Positions 45,658 through 54,780 of a DNA stretch of 64,000 bases are shown piece after piece. The notes under the pieces were generated by a model. That model was given only the letters and a program-made list of their open reading frames with translations. It had not been told where the DNA came from and made no database searches. Position 1 is the stretch's first letter. Each line of letters begins with the position of its first letter. The stretch is taken from NCBI GenBank assembly GCA_963751695.1, contig CAVVVP010000009.1:124001-188000 (forward strand), written 5' to 3'. Both the position numbers and the translations under genes were made by a program. Origin of the DNA: SZUA-22 sp963751695 (GTDB lineage: Bacteria > Bacteroidota > Ignavibacteria > Ignavibacteriales > Melioribacteraceae).

Positions 45658-47101
45658 GGAGTTCCTCCATACTCACCGTCGCAAATGCAGATGAATAGTC
45701 TGACAATCCATATGGAATACATAGAGTATCATCGTTGATTATTGCTCCACATGAATACAATACATTTGGAACATATCCCTCTCTTTCCTCATCATTCGGA
45801 ATCATTAAAGGATGCTTTAATCTTCCAATTTCTATCTCGGGGTTATCAAGGTCAAATAAACTAGCGCTGAGAACATACTCTCTCATCTGCCCAACTGCGT
45901 GTGTTAAAACCAACCATCCTTCTTCAGTTTCTAGTGGTGATCCACAATTCCCAATTTGAATGAATTCCCATGCGTATTTTGGTTCCTGAATGATTTTAGC
46001 CTTTTGCCAAAAATTTACTTCATCTGAAAATGAGATATAATTATTGATTCCATCTAACCTGCATAACATGGCATATTTTCCATTGATCTTTCTAGGAAAC
46101 AAAGCCAAACCTTTATTCCAGCCTGATTCGCCATTTATAGGTTTAATCTTAAAATTATAAAAATCTTTAGTTTCCATTAATTTTGGTAATATTGCTATCC
46201 CATCATATGCAGTAAAAGTAGCATAATAAGTTACTTCACCGTCGTCATCTATAAATTTAACAAATCGTGCGTCTTCAATTCCATTTCTTTCGTTTTGGGA
46301 AATCGGAAATATTACCCTTTCTGAAAGACTTGTATCTAAGGAAAACTCAATCTCATAATGTGAGGAAGCCAACCACATTATTTGATTATAGTGATATTCT
46401 TTGTAGGCAGAGGATTTCAATTCTTTCTTAGTTTCTTTAACACTCCGCTCAAGTTCACCATAAGTGAACGTATCACCAAGTTTTGAAAAAACGCTTGAAC
46501 TAATTTCTACGCTATTGTTCTGTATCTCATTAAGTTCAGCAATAAATAACTTTTTTTCATAAATAAATCTTTTTATTTCTTCTGCTTCATCCAGCATCTT
46601 ACCGATAGGTTCTATACGCAGGTCATTATTTTCATCAATAATACCGGTTCTAAATACGATTGATGAAATATGTCCCTCACCAGTCGCTCTAAAACTCAAG
46701 ACCACTCTTTTTTCAGATGGTTGAAGTTTGGTTTGGTCAGGATCTTCCACGATGGATGGATTAAAAAAAGCGGCCGATTCAATAGAATATTCCTTTGTAA
46801 AATAAGATCCAATCAATACTCTGACATGTTCTCCAATTTTATTTTGATTAATATTTAATTCATCAAACAAATGAGATAATTTGCTGAAATGCTTTTCAAA
46901 TATTGTTGAGATATTTCGGTGACGTTTTGAATAACGACGAAGTACTTGACTCACTGCTGTTTTTATCTCGTTTTCAGGTAGTTCCAGTACCTTTTGAATA
47001 ATATTCTTACTTCTTTCATCGTTAGTATAATTAAAGCGTGCAATTACCCTACTAGGGTCTGGGTTAAATATTACATCTCTTCTTTTTACAGTTACTGGCA
47101 T
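45632..47101 (-). CDS. Long-form GH130 mannoside phosphorylase/mannosidase-like enzyme
   Basis: The 489-residue protein has about 230 residues of helical N-terminal extension followed by a five-bladed propeller: NGIEDARFVKF with catalytic Asp277, YYATFTAYDGIAI, WNKGLALFPRKINGKYAMLCR, and the phosphate or water-binding region SPLETEEGWLVLTHAVG. It is intact and cytoplasmic. It should split beta-mannosyl linkages using phosphate or water. The longer N-terminus sets it apart from the 308-residue GH130 gene in the same cluster. It converges on the GT4 gene. Confidence 0.9.
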   Translation of the reverse strand: MPVTVKRRDVIFNPDPSRVIARFNYTNDERSKNIIQKVLELPENEIKTAVSQVLRRYSKRHRNISTIFEKHFSKLSHLFDELNINQNKIGEHVRVLIGSYFTKEYSIESAAFFNPSIVEDPDQTKLQPSEKRVVLSFRATGEGHISSIVFRTGIIDENNDLRIEPIGKMLDEAEEIKRFIYEKKLFIAELNEIQNNSVEISSSVFSKLGDTFTYGELERSVKETKKELKSSAYKEYHYNQIMWLASSHYEIEFSLDTSLSERVIFPISQNERNGIEDARFVKFIDDDGEVTYYATFTAYDGIAILPKLMETKDFYNFKIKPINGESGWNKGLALFPRKINGKYAMLCRLDGINNYISFSDEVNFWQKAKIIQEPKYAWEFIQIGNCGSPLETEEGWLVLTHAVGQMREYVLSASLFDLDNPEIEIGRLKHPLMIPNDEEREGYVPNVLYSCGAIINDDTLCIPYGLSDYSSAFATVSMEELLKELKNPD

Positions 47102-47466
47102 TATTTACACTCTTATATATAATTCTAAACTTACTGGATAAACTACTAATAATTCCTCTCAGTATTACAGTCAATTTAAAGTCTATTTTTGAGTTGGTAG
47201 CACCTGAAGTGGGCATATCATTCGTAGAAGTATTGAAGTAATTTATTGCATCCACGAAATAATTATGATGAGACATTCAATTGTTTTAATTTTAATTCTG
47301 TATCGCATCTCGTTTGTTTTTTAATTTCTATCCCGCGCAGAATTAGTATTGTTGTGCTTCAGTTTTTTCAAAGCTATAAATAGAAATGTCCACAACTTAT
47401 TAATTACTTTAATATTTTTAGTCTTTAAGAACATAAGTATCTAAACCACAATTATTCGGTGTTGCT
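47102..47466. other. 365-bp interval with promoters only
   Basis: The region between the divergent long GH130 gene and the Gfo/Idh pseudogene. It must hold both promoters. I saw no conserved TTTTTCATCCC block and no RNA gene. Confidence 0.5.
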
Positions 47467-48816
47467 ATGAAACATTCACGAAGAGACTTTTTGAAAACTT
47501 CCGCTGTACTTTCATCATTTGTGTTATTACCATCAAATGTAATAGGAAGAGGAAGTGGACTATCCCCGAACAATAAATTAAATATTGCAGCTATCGGTGC
47601 CGGAGGAATGGGAATGGGTAGTTTACCCCATCTTGAATCTGAAAACATTGTTGCACTCTGTGATGTTGATTGGTTAAGAGCTGAAGAGCCCTTTAATAAA
47701 TATCCTAATGCAAAGAGATATAAAGACTATTGAGAAATGCTTGATAAAGAAAATTCAATAGATGCTTTACTAGTTGCTACTCCAGACCATGTGCACGCTC
47801 CAGCGACCATGGCTGCAATAGAAAGAGGACTTCATGTTTATTGTGAAAAACCATTGACACATACTGTTCACGAAGCTCGAATGGTTACAAAGGCCGCAAA
47901 GGAGGCCGGTGTTGCTACACAGATGGGAAATCAAGGTCACGCCAAAGAAAGTTTTCGACTGCTTAAGGAATGGATTATGGATGGAGCTATTGGGGATATA
48001 TATGAGGTGCATGCATGGACGCCTCATCCAGTCTGGCCGCAGGGTATGATCAGAAGACCTACTGATACTCCACCAGTTCCAGAAACCTTAGCATGGGATC
48101 TTTGGTTAGGTCCTGCTAAATATAGACCGTACCATCCAGCATATTTGCCGCAACTTTGGAGAGGATGGCTTGATTTCGGCACTGGCGGTCTTGGTGATAT
48201 GGGATGCCATATTTTAGATCATATTGTTTGGGCCCTTGAACTGGGTGCACCCGGCAGCATCGAAGGTAGTCACTCTCACTTTGTCGAGGAAGTTACTTGG
48301 GATATTCCTCCAAACAATGAATGTTTTCCTAGAGCATCGATGGTAACATATAGATTCCCGAAAAGAGAGGGATTGCCCCCAGTAAAGGTTGTTTGGTACG
48401 ACGGCGGATTAAAACCCGAACGCCCTGAGGAACTTGAAGAAGGACGAGAAATGGGGGATGGACTAGGGGGGGCTATTTATGTTGGCACTAAAGGTAAAAT
48501 TATGACTGGTTCGCACGGAGCTAACGGTGCTAGAATTATTCCAGAAAAAGCAATGCAAGAATATACCCAACCATCAAAATCCATTGAACGTTCTCCAGGG
48601 CATCATAAAGAATGGATTGATGCATGCAAGGGTGGTAAACCAGCATTGTCAAATTTTGACTATGCCGGTCCATTGACAGAAACGGTGCTGCTTGGTAATA
48701 TTGCTTTAAAGACTGGTAAAAAATTGTATTGGGATTCTACCGAATTCAAATTTACCAACGATGATGAAGCTAATAGCTTCTTAACAAAAGGATATAGAGA
48801 CGGTTGGAAGATATAG
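47467..48816 (+). pseudogene. Gfo/Idh/MocA-family oxidoreductase with Tat signal, in-frame TGA
   Basis: The same frame runs for 450 codons but is broken by TGA at 47731-47733 (codon 89). The first part has a Tat signal (SRRDFLKTSAVLSSF) and the NAD-binding GAGGMGMGS. After the stop come VATPDHVHAPATM, YCEKPL, GTGGLGDMGCHILDH. Related enzymes read RYKDYREMLDK here, so Arg (CGA or AGA) has become TGA by one base change. Alternative restart at the ATG at 47737 would lack the NAD-binding fold. If functional, the enzyme would oxidise a sugar, or act on a keto-sugar glycoside, in the periplasm, in line with the DUF1080 gene further on. Confidence 0.85.
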
Positions 48817-48854
48817 AGTGATAATTCTAATTCAAATAATATTGGACAATTGAT

Positions 48855-50105
48855 ATGAAGATTAAAACTACAATTATGCTGAGTGCTATGATTTTATTAT
48901 TTGGATGTAAGGAAAGATATGAGCTTACAAGTATTGACATTTCTAAATCTTGGAAATTTTTGCCAGACTCAGCAAACATTGGACATTCTGAAGAGTGGTA
49001 CTCAGTACAACTGGACGATTTGGAGTGGAAAGTAATAGATGCTGGAAAAAGATGGGAAGAACAGGGTTTCAAAGAATTGGATTCCTTTGGTTGGTACAGA
49101 AAAAATATTGAAATACCAGCAGATTGGTTAGGTGAAAATATCTGGATTAAATTCGGTGGTGTCAACGATGCTTACGAACTTTTTGTAAATGGAGAATTAA
49201 TAAGCTCATTTGGCGAAGCAAATATTAGTGTTGCCAGCAGACCTACATTTACAAATATTAAAGACTATGTAAATTGTGGCGAAACAAATATAGTTGCTGT
49301 TAGAGTAAATGATTGGGGAAATAGTGGCGGATTATGGCGTCTGCCGGTTCTACTAACAACTGTTGATTCAGAAGTCATGAATTTATTTAAGCCAATTTCA
49401 CCCACAAAAATTACACCCGAAGAATTAGGATATGATCTAATTTGGGAAGATCAATTTGAGGGTGAGAAACTAAATCCAGAAAAATGGGCTGTTAGGGGAA
49501 TTGGACCTAGGGCGGCAGGTTATGTTTCTAAGGATGCTGTAAAATTAAAAAATGGATTCCTAGAATTGCATGCTTTCGAAGAAAATGACTCGATTAAAGT
49601 TGGTGCTGTAGGTACTCAAGGGTTATTCATGCCAAAGTATGGATACTTTGAATGCAGAGCACAACTTCAGAAATCGAAAGGAAACTGGTCAGCATTCTGG
49701 ATCCAATCTCCTGATATAGCAAAGGGTGAAGATCCAGGGAAGTTCGGAACAGAAATAGACATATTTGAATATTTCAAAAAGGGAGGTGATGGTTATATTT
49801 CTCACAATCTTCATTGGGCTTATGGTCCGAATCAAAAAAGTACAGGAGCATATTTAAGTCATGTTGAAGGAGTAGGTGAGGGTTTCCACACTTTTGCTGC
49901 TGAGTGGACCCCAGAAAAATATGCATTCTATATTGATGGACTAAAATATCATGAGTTCACACAAGCAATATCACATATTGAGCAGTACATTATTCTGAGT
50001 ATGGAACTTCCACAAACTTTGGAAGGAATGAAGGAGGCAGAATTACCGGACGTATATATTATCGATTATGTTAAAGTATACAAAATGAAGCGAACAAAAG
50101 AATAA
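48855..50105 (+). CDS. GH16 endo-glycanase lipoprotein with N-terminal beta-sandwich
   Basis: The 416-residue protein has a lipobox (LFGC, Cys18), an N-terminal jelly-roll sugar-binding-like domain (about 25-180: WYRKNIEIPADWLG, DAYELFVNGELI) and a GH16 domain. The catalytic motif TEIDIFEYF gives nucleophile Glu300, Asp302 and acid/base Glu305. GH16 enzymes cut beta-1,3 or beta-1,4 links in laminarin, agar, carrageenan, porphyran and others. It sits outside the membrane. It follows the Gfo/Idh pseudogene by 38 bp and may share its transcript. The exact polysaccharide is open. Confidence 0.93.
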   Translation: MKIKTTIMLSAMILLFGCKERYELTSIDISKSWKFLPDSANIGHSEEWYSVQLDDLEWKVIDAGKRWEEQGFKELDSFGWYRKNIEIPADWLGENIWIKFGGVNDAYELFVNGELISSFGEANISVASRPTFTNIKDYVNCGETNIVAVRVNDWGNSGGLWRLPVLLTTVDSEVMNLFKPISPTKITPEELGYDLIWEDQFEGEKLNPEKWAVRGIGPRAAGYVSKDAVKLKNGFLELHAFEENDSIKVGAVGTQGLFMPKYGYFECRAQLQKSKGNWSAFWIQSPDIAKGEDPGKFGTEIDIFEYFKKGGDGYISHNLHWAYGPNQKSTGAYLSHVEGVGEGFHTFAAEWTPEKYAFYIDGLKYHEFTQAISHIEQYIILSMELPQTLEGMKEAELPDVYIIDYVKVYKMKRTKE

Positions 50106-50162
50106 TTGCAGATCAAACTATAAAATAATATATTAGAGTAAATATTTTGTGGGGGAAACAAA

Positions 50163-50525
50163 ATGAAAAAGTTATCATTTCTTTTAGCGATATCACTTAC
50201 TATTATTTCTTGTTCTTCGCCAACCGAAGTTGATGATGAAACAATCTCAACTCTGTCGACAACAAATTCCATAATTATCAATAATAGTGCTAATACTACA
50301 ACATACCTAATGATTGTAGAACAAGGAAGTGCAGCACTTATTAATTGGACTCCAGGTTTTGGTGATCCCCAAATACCACCAAATGGATCTTTAGTAGTTC
50401 CATTTAAAGATATCTTCAACAACAAAGCAGAATCTGTTAAAACTGGTGATAAGGTAATTATAAATTACTGGGATGATTCAAATAAGGAAAATCCAAAGGT
50501 GTTTAGCACAGTTGTTCAATTGTAG
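50163..50525 (+). CDS. Small lipoprotein, function unknown
   Basis: The 120-residue protein has a lipobox (IISC, Cys17) and a beta-rich mature part (NSANTTTYLMIVEQG, GDKVIINYWDDSN). It starts 57 bp after the GH16 gene and likely belongs to its operon. No recognised domain. Confidence 0.72.
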   Translation: MKKLSFLLAISLTIISCSSPTEVDDETISTLSTTNSIIINNSANTTTYLMIVEQGSAALINWTPGFGDPQIPPNGSLVVPFKDIFNNKAESVKTGDKVIINYWDDSNKENPKVFSTVVQL

Positions 50526-50639
50526 TACTTTATAAAAACTACGAAATGAGTATATTGATTTTAGCTCAACTGGATTACTCAAAAAGATGCAAAAACGAAA
50601 ACTTAATAATCGATAATTAAATTCAACCGCTAAAACAAT

Positions 50640-50966
50640 TTAAATGATATAGTGATCGCGACGATGAGCATAAGAGATTGACGATGCATTTAAGAAATTC
50701 TGAATATAAGTTTTTATCCTATCGTTATTAAATTCGGATACTGCGACAACATCATGCCAGCTTCTTAGTTTTCTATGTCTATCATCAAATAACTTTGCTT
50801 TTTCATGATTTTCCAGATCTACCCATTCTTTTGCTGAATACTTTGGTTGTGGTTTAATTTTATTATGTAATTTGTAAAAGAAATCATGTATGTCGTTTTT
50901 TACATCGTTATGTAGATTAGAGTTTTTTATTCCTTCTAATCTTTCATTTACTTTTAAATTATTCAT
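50640..50966 (-). CDS. Conserved-looking small cytoplasmic protein, function unknown
   Basis: The 108-residue protein is charged and helical (NDVKNDIHDFFYKLHNKIK, EWVDLENHEKAKLFDDRHRKLRSW) with no signal or membrane helix. It has an AAAGGAA site before the start. No family recognised. On the opposite strand from about 51014 there is a 20-codon frame (MVKKVSVKHYKNGSGKRDKN) that I cannot support as a gene. Confidence 0.55.
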   Translation of the reverse strand: MNNLKVNERLEGIKNSNLHNDVKNDIHDFFYKLHNKIKPQPKYSAKEWVDLENHEKAKLFDDRHRKLRSWHDVVAVSEFNNDRIKTYIQNFLNASSISYAHRRDHYII

Positions 50967-51451
50967 ATGCTGTTCCTTTCGAAAATATTGTTATAAAATC
51001 TGTCATCTTAACATGGTAAAGAAAGTTTCAGTAAAGCATTACAAAAACGGGAGTGGTAAAAGAGATAAAAATTAGTTAAATCTGAAAGCCGCTTCATAAA
51101 CAATATAAGATATTTATTCCTATTTCCTACTAAATAATTTTTTTTGAATCAATTCTTAATAAAGAAGACATATTCTATTATTTTTTGGCATATATGAATA
51201 TGAGAACATATTCCGCAAAATTTCCTTATATTAAAAGTAATTGTCTTCATAATTATTATATAAACTTAATAAATAATCGATCTTTCTTTTCATTTCTTTT
51301 ATTTCCCACTTTTTATCCTCCAATTAAGAATATTTGATAAGAAGACTAGCAACATTAGATTCAAAATTCATTTTTAGACAAATTTAAGCTGAATTATTTC
51401 GCCAAAATTGATTCAGGTTATAAAGAAAATATTAGAATAATTCTATGGGTC

Positions 51452-51473
51452 TAGTTCCTTTTTCATCCCTTTG
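51452..51473 (+). promoter_or_regulatory. Conserved upstream block E (before decayed 60-residue gene)
   Basis: TAGTTCC followed by TTTTTCATCCCTTTG, identical to block C and with the same following bases GATTATTTATTATTTA. A TACTTTCA word lies 19 nt after TTTG. The only intact gene downstream is the radical SAM protein at 51796. Confidence 0.6.
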
Positions 51474-51563
51474 GATTATTTATTATTTAAAGTACTTTCA
51501 GTACTTTATTAATTAAGTATGGTAATAAACCATGTTTTTTAGATAGTTAAGTGGTTGATTCTG

Positions 51564-51715
51564 ATGGAAAAGGGATTGACACAACTTTGTTTTTTAAAAT
51601 ACAAAAAAAGTTTAATTGTAGTGATATTCTGACTACAATTAAAAACAGAACTAAAGACATTCAATTTAAAGTTGATGGGATATTTTACTCCCTTCCTAAT
51701 AGAGATTTATTTTAG
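51564..51715 (+). pseudogene. Frameshifted copy of the 60-residue protein family
   Basis: It begins ATGGAAAAG like the intact gene at 38539. The recognisable part reads KFNCSDILTTIKNRTKDIQFKV in another frame from 51608, ending in a TAG at 51713-51715. A frameshift and a premature stop make it non-functional. Confidence 0.7.
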
Positions 51716-51795
51716 TTACAAAACTACTAATTTGATGTTTTTTTTGACGATTGACTTTGTCATTCATCATGATTTCATATAAAAGAAAGGTACAC

Positions 51796-53442
51796 ATGAA
51801 AGATCTTATGCAGAGTGGAACTAAATGTCTTCTCATCCAGTCAGAGTTTTCATCATATAGTTACTGGAATTATACCGATGTATGCAAAATTGCTGGAGCA
51901 AAATATCCAGCTGCTCCTTTAGGGTTGATAACGGTTGCAGCATTATTACCGCAGGACTGGGATTTCAAATTGATCGATACTAATGTTGAAGTTCTCAAAG
52001 CAGATCACTTCATTTGGGCGGATATTGTTTGTCTTGGAGGAATGCTTCCACAGCAAAAAAGTATGCTTGAAATAATTGATAAAGCACACGATTTTAATTG
52101 CAAAGTAGCAGTTGGAGGCCCTGATCCAACCTCACAACCTGAATTATACTCATCAGCTGATTATCTTGTATTAGGTGAGGGCGAGGTTACTATCCCGATG
52201 TTTCTTAAAGATCTGAAGAAAGGAAGTCTTCGCGGTAGATATAAATCAGAAGAAATGGCGGATATGAGTAAAGCTGTTGTTCCGAGATATGATCTCGTAA
52301 AGTTTAAGGAATATCTTCAGGTTGGTATACAATACTCAAGAGGCTGTCCATTCAATTGCGAGTTTTGCGACATTATTGAATTATACGGTAGAAAAGCACG
52401 AACGAAAACACCTGAACAGGTTGTTACTGAACTGCAGACTCTTTATGATCTTGGTTACAGAGGGCATGTAGATTTTGTCGACGATAATTTTATTGGAAAT
52501 AAAAAGAATGTTAAAACAGTTCTTCCTGTCATTAAGCAGTGGGCTATATCAAATAAGTATCCCTTCTTTTTCTCTACAGAATCCTCCATAAATCTTGCAG
52601 ATGACGAAAAACTTATGCAGATGATGTATGATGTAGACTTTCGATTTGTCTTTGTTGGTATCGAATCCCCAAATGATGAAATCTTAAAATCAGCTCAGAA
52701 AAAACAGAATGTAAATAAAGAAATCACAACATCAGTTCAAAAGATTTATTCTTATGGTATGATTGTGAATGGAGGTTTTATTGTTGGGTTTGATGACGAA
52801 TCCCAAAATACAGCATCAGAGATGATTAATTGCATTCAAGATGCGGGTATATGTATGGCAATGGTTGGTAAAATGTACGCATTACCTCAAACACAGTTAA
52901 CCAGACGATTAGAGGTCGAAGGCCGATTGTTTGAAACGAATTCAAAAATTAGAGACACTGATACTGAACTTGACCAGATGACAAGTGGATTAAACTTTAA
53001 AACTTTGAGACCAAGATTAGATGTTCTCAACGACTATGTTAAAATAATTAAGAAAATTTATGATCCAAAAAGTTACTATGACAGAATTATCTATACCGGT
53101 ATAAATTTAAATCCTGCAAATAAGTTTAAACCGAATTTTGCTAAAATATTGAAATCTGCAAAAGCCTTTTCGAAAGTTTGCGCCGCTGCCGGATTTAACA
53201 GAAGAACTGGATTACTATACTGGAAGACAATATTTACAATTCTAGTCAAAAATATTAGGGCGATTGAGGCAGCAGTTAATTTAGCTGCTATGTATATTCA
53301 TTTTGAAAAACAGTCTGAATTTATTGTTGGATTAACAAATAGGGAAATTGAAGATCTTGAAAGAATTGGTGAAGATAAATTTAACGAGACTATGATTTAT
53401 AAGGAAGATATTTCTACTCTAATGACTGGCACACTAGACTAG
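51796..53442 (+). CDS. B12-binding-domain radical SAM protein, paralogue with DUF4070-type tail
   Basis: I chose the ATG at 51796 with an AAAGG site 5 nt upstream, giving 548 residues; ATGs at 51751 and 51769 are less likely. Layout equals the gene at 39558: cobalamin-like N-terminal domain (ICLGGMLPQQ-type), cluster-binding CPFNCEFC (Cys184, Cys188, Cys191), VDFVDDNFIGNKK, IVNGGFIVGFDDES, and a longer DUF4070-like C-terminal region. It may be transcribed from block E through the decayed gene. A terminator follows at 53447. Substrate unknown. Confidence 0.88.
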   Translation: MKDLMQSGTKCLLIQSEFSSYSYWNYTDVCKIAGAKYPAAPLGLITVAALLPQDWDFKLIDTNVEVLKADHFIWADIVCLGGMLPQQKSMLEIIDKAHDFNCKVAVGGPDPTSQPELYSSADYLVLGEGEVTIPMFLKDLKKGSLRGRYKSEEMADMSKAVVPRYDLVKFKEYLQVGIQYSRGCPFNCEFCDIIELYGRKARTKTPEQVVTELQTLYDLGYRGHVDFVDDNFIGNKKNVKTVLPVIKQWAISNKYPFFFSTESSINLADDEKLMQMMYDVDFRFVFVGIESPNDEILKSAQKKQNVNKEITTSVQKIYSYGMIVNGGFIVGFDDESQNTASEMINCIQDAGICMAMVGKMYALPQTQLTRRLEVEGRLFETNSKIRDTDTELDQMTSGLNFKTLRPRLDVLNDYVKIIKKIYDPKSYYDRIIYTGINLNPANKFKPNFAKILKSAKAFSKVCAAAGFNRRTGLLYWKTIFTILVKNIRAIEAAVNLAAMYIHFEKQSEFIVGLTNREIEDLERIGEDKFNETMIYKEDISTLMTGTLD

Positions 53443-53446
53443 AAAC

Positions 53447-53475
53447 AAAAAACCCCTCTATGAGAGGGGCTTTAA
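53447..53475. terminator. Bidirectional terminator between radical SAM and cspA genes
   Basis: CCCCTC / GAGGGG stem (53453-53458 with 53464-53469) with A-run before and T-run after, placed between two convergent genes. Confidence 0.85.
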
Positions 53476-53492
53476 GTAAAAACTAAAATTCT

Positions 53493-53705
53493 TTAAGAAA
53501 GAACTTTAACTTCGTCAGCGGCTGGGCCTTTTGGACCTTCCTTAATAGAAAATTCAACTTTGTCATTTTCTTCTAATGTTTTGTAGCCTTCACTTACAAT
53601 TGAATCATAATGAACAAAAACATCATTACCATTATCTTGTGAAATGAAACCATAACCTTTTGAACTGTTAAACCATTTTACAGTTCCTTCTTTGCGCTCT
53701 GCCAT
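53493..53705 (-). CDS. Cold-shock protein, CspA family
   Basis: The 70-residue OB-fold protein has both nucleic-acid-binding motifs: GTVKWFNSSKGYGFIS (RNP1-like KGYGFI) and DVFVHY (RNP2). It should bind single-stranded RNA or DNA. AAGGAGC lies before the ATG. The region upstream (53706-54056) has no gene and gives room for a long 5' leader as usual in cold-shock genes; it separates cspA from the divergent RRM gene. Confidence 0.96.
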   Translation of the reverse strand: MAERKEGTVKWFNSSKGYGFISQDNGNDVFVHYDSIVSEGYKTLEENDKVEFSIKEGPKGPAADEVKVLS

Positions 53706-54056
53706 AATACAGTGCTCCTTATTTTAATAATTTTACAATTTTGACAGGGCGTTAAAAAATGGCGAGGGTACTTCTACGTCTACAACATCTTCTTACATCT
53801 ACTGTCTTATGGTACAAATATACTTAAAGTATTAAATATAACCAATCTATTTAAATGCCTCCTAATAAATATTTATTTATTCCTTTTAAAGCAATTATTC
53901 GGGATAAATTGTTAATAGACCAGTTTTTGACTATCTTGTAATTAAATCTTACGATAAAATTAAAACCACCACATAATCTTCCCAACTTATTGAGCCATAT
54001 ATTATTACTCATTTGGGTTTATTAATGTAAAAAGTTTATAAAGAGAAGGAATTGTT

Positions 54057-54329
54057 ATGAATATTTTTGTAGGCAACTTAACACCAGAAGTGCAAGATAC
54101 AGATCTAGAAGATGTTTTTGGAAAATATGGAAAAGTTAAAACTGCTAAAGTTATAAGGGACATGTTTACTCAACAATCAAAAGGATTTGGCTTTGTTGAG
54201 ATGATGAACAATAGGGAAGCTTCTGATGCAATACAGAACCTTAATGTTTCTGAACTTAAAGGCAAAATGCTAGTTGTAAACGAGGCCAGACCACAAAGAG
54301 AAAGAGGAAAAAGAGGGAGGAGAAGATAA
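54057..54329 (+). CDS. Single-RRM RNA-binding protein
   Basis: The 90-residue protein is one RNA-recognition motif with RNP2 IFVGNL and RNP1 KGFGFVEM, and a basic tail (RPQRERGKRGRRR). AGAAGGA precedes the ATG. Such proteins in Bacteroidota and cyanobacteria bind RNA, often in the cold. It is divergent from cspA with 351 bp between them, consistent with related control. Confidence 0.95.
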   Translation: MNIFVGNLTPEVQDTDLEDVFGKYGKVKTAKVIRDMFTQQSKGFGFVEMMNNREASDAIQNLNVSELKGKMLVVNEARPQRERGKRGRRR

Positions 54330-54780
54330 AAATCCTAATTCCCAAGTTTGACCAACCTCTCCAAATATGATCCAGTTTCCGTTTTTGGATAATTAAGTTT
54401 ATAATTTTTCAAAAAATGGATGCTTTGATTCAAAAAAGCAATTAAAAACATGAGTAGACAAATAATCTTAGTCTAAAAAATGGAGTTGACAACACTAATT
54501 GTATTTCCATTGAATGAAGATGAAATAAAATAGTATTTCAATCCAACTTTTATATAACGAATAAAAGATTGAGTCTTATTCTCTGATAAGAGAATTCTTG
54601 CGAGTGCTCCTGCCCGAAAATTTTTATTACTACATTATTTTTATACGTAACTTGAATCTGATGTTAAACTGCAAAAAGATGATTCTCAGTAAGCTGCAAG
54701 AACTGGTTCTAATCATGTCCGTTTTTACTTGAATGACTAAATATAAAATATATATATGAAAAAATATAAAGGTACTTATT
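54330..54780. other. 451-bp interval, no gene seen
   Basis: AT-rich, no supported frame. The promoter of the DUF1080 gene should be here; none of the conserved blocks occurs. Confidence 0.5.

Noticed and set aside
47731..47733. Selenocysteine or recoded TGA in the Gfo/Idh gene
   Set aside because: Relatives have Arg here, there is no reason for selenocysteine, and TGA is used as a normal stop elsewhere (for example at 12773-12775).
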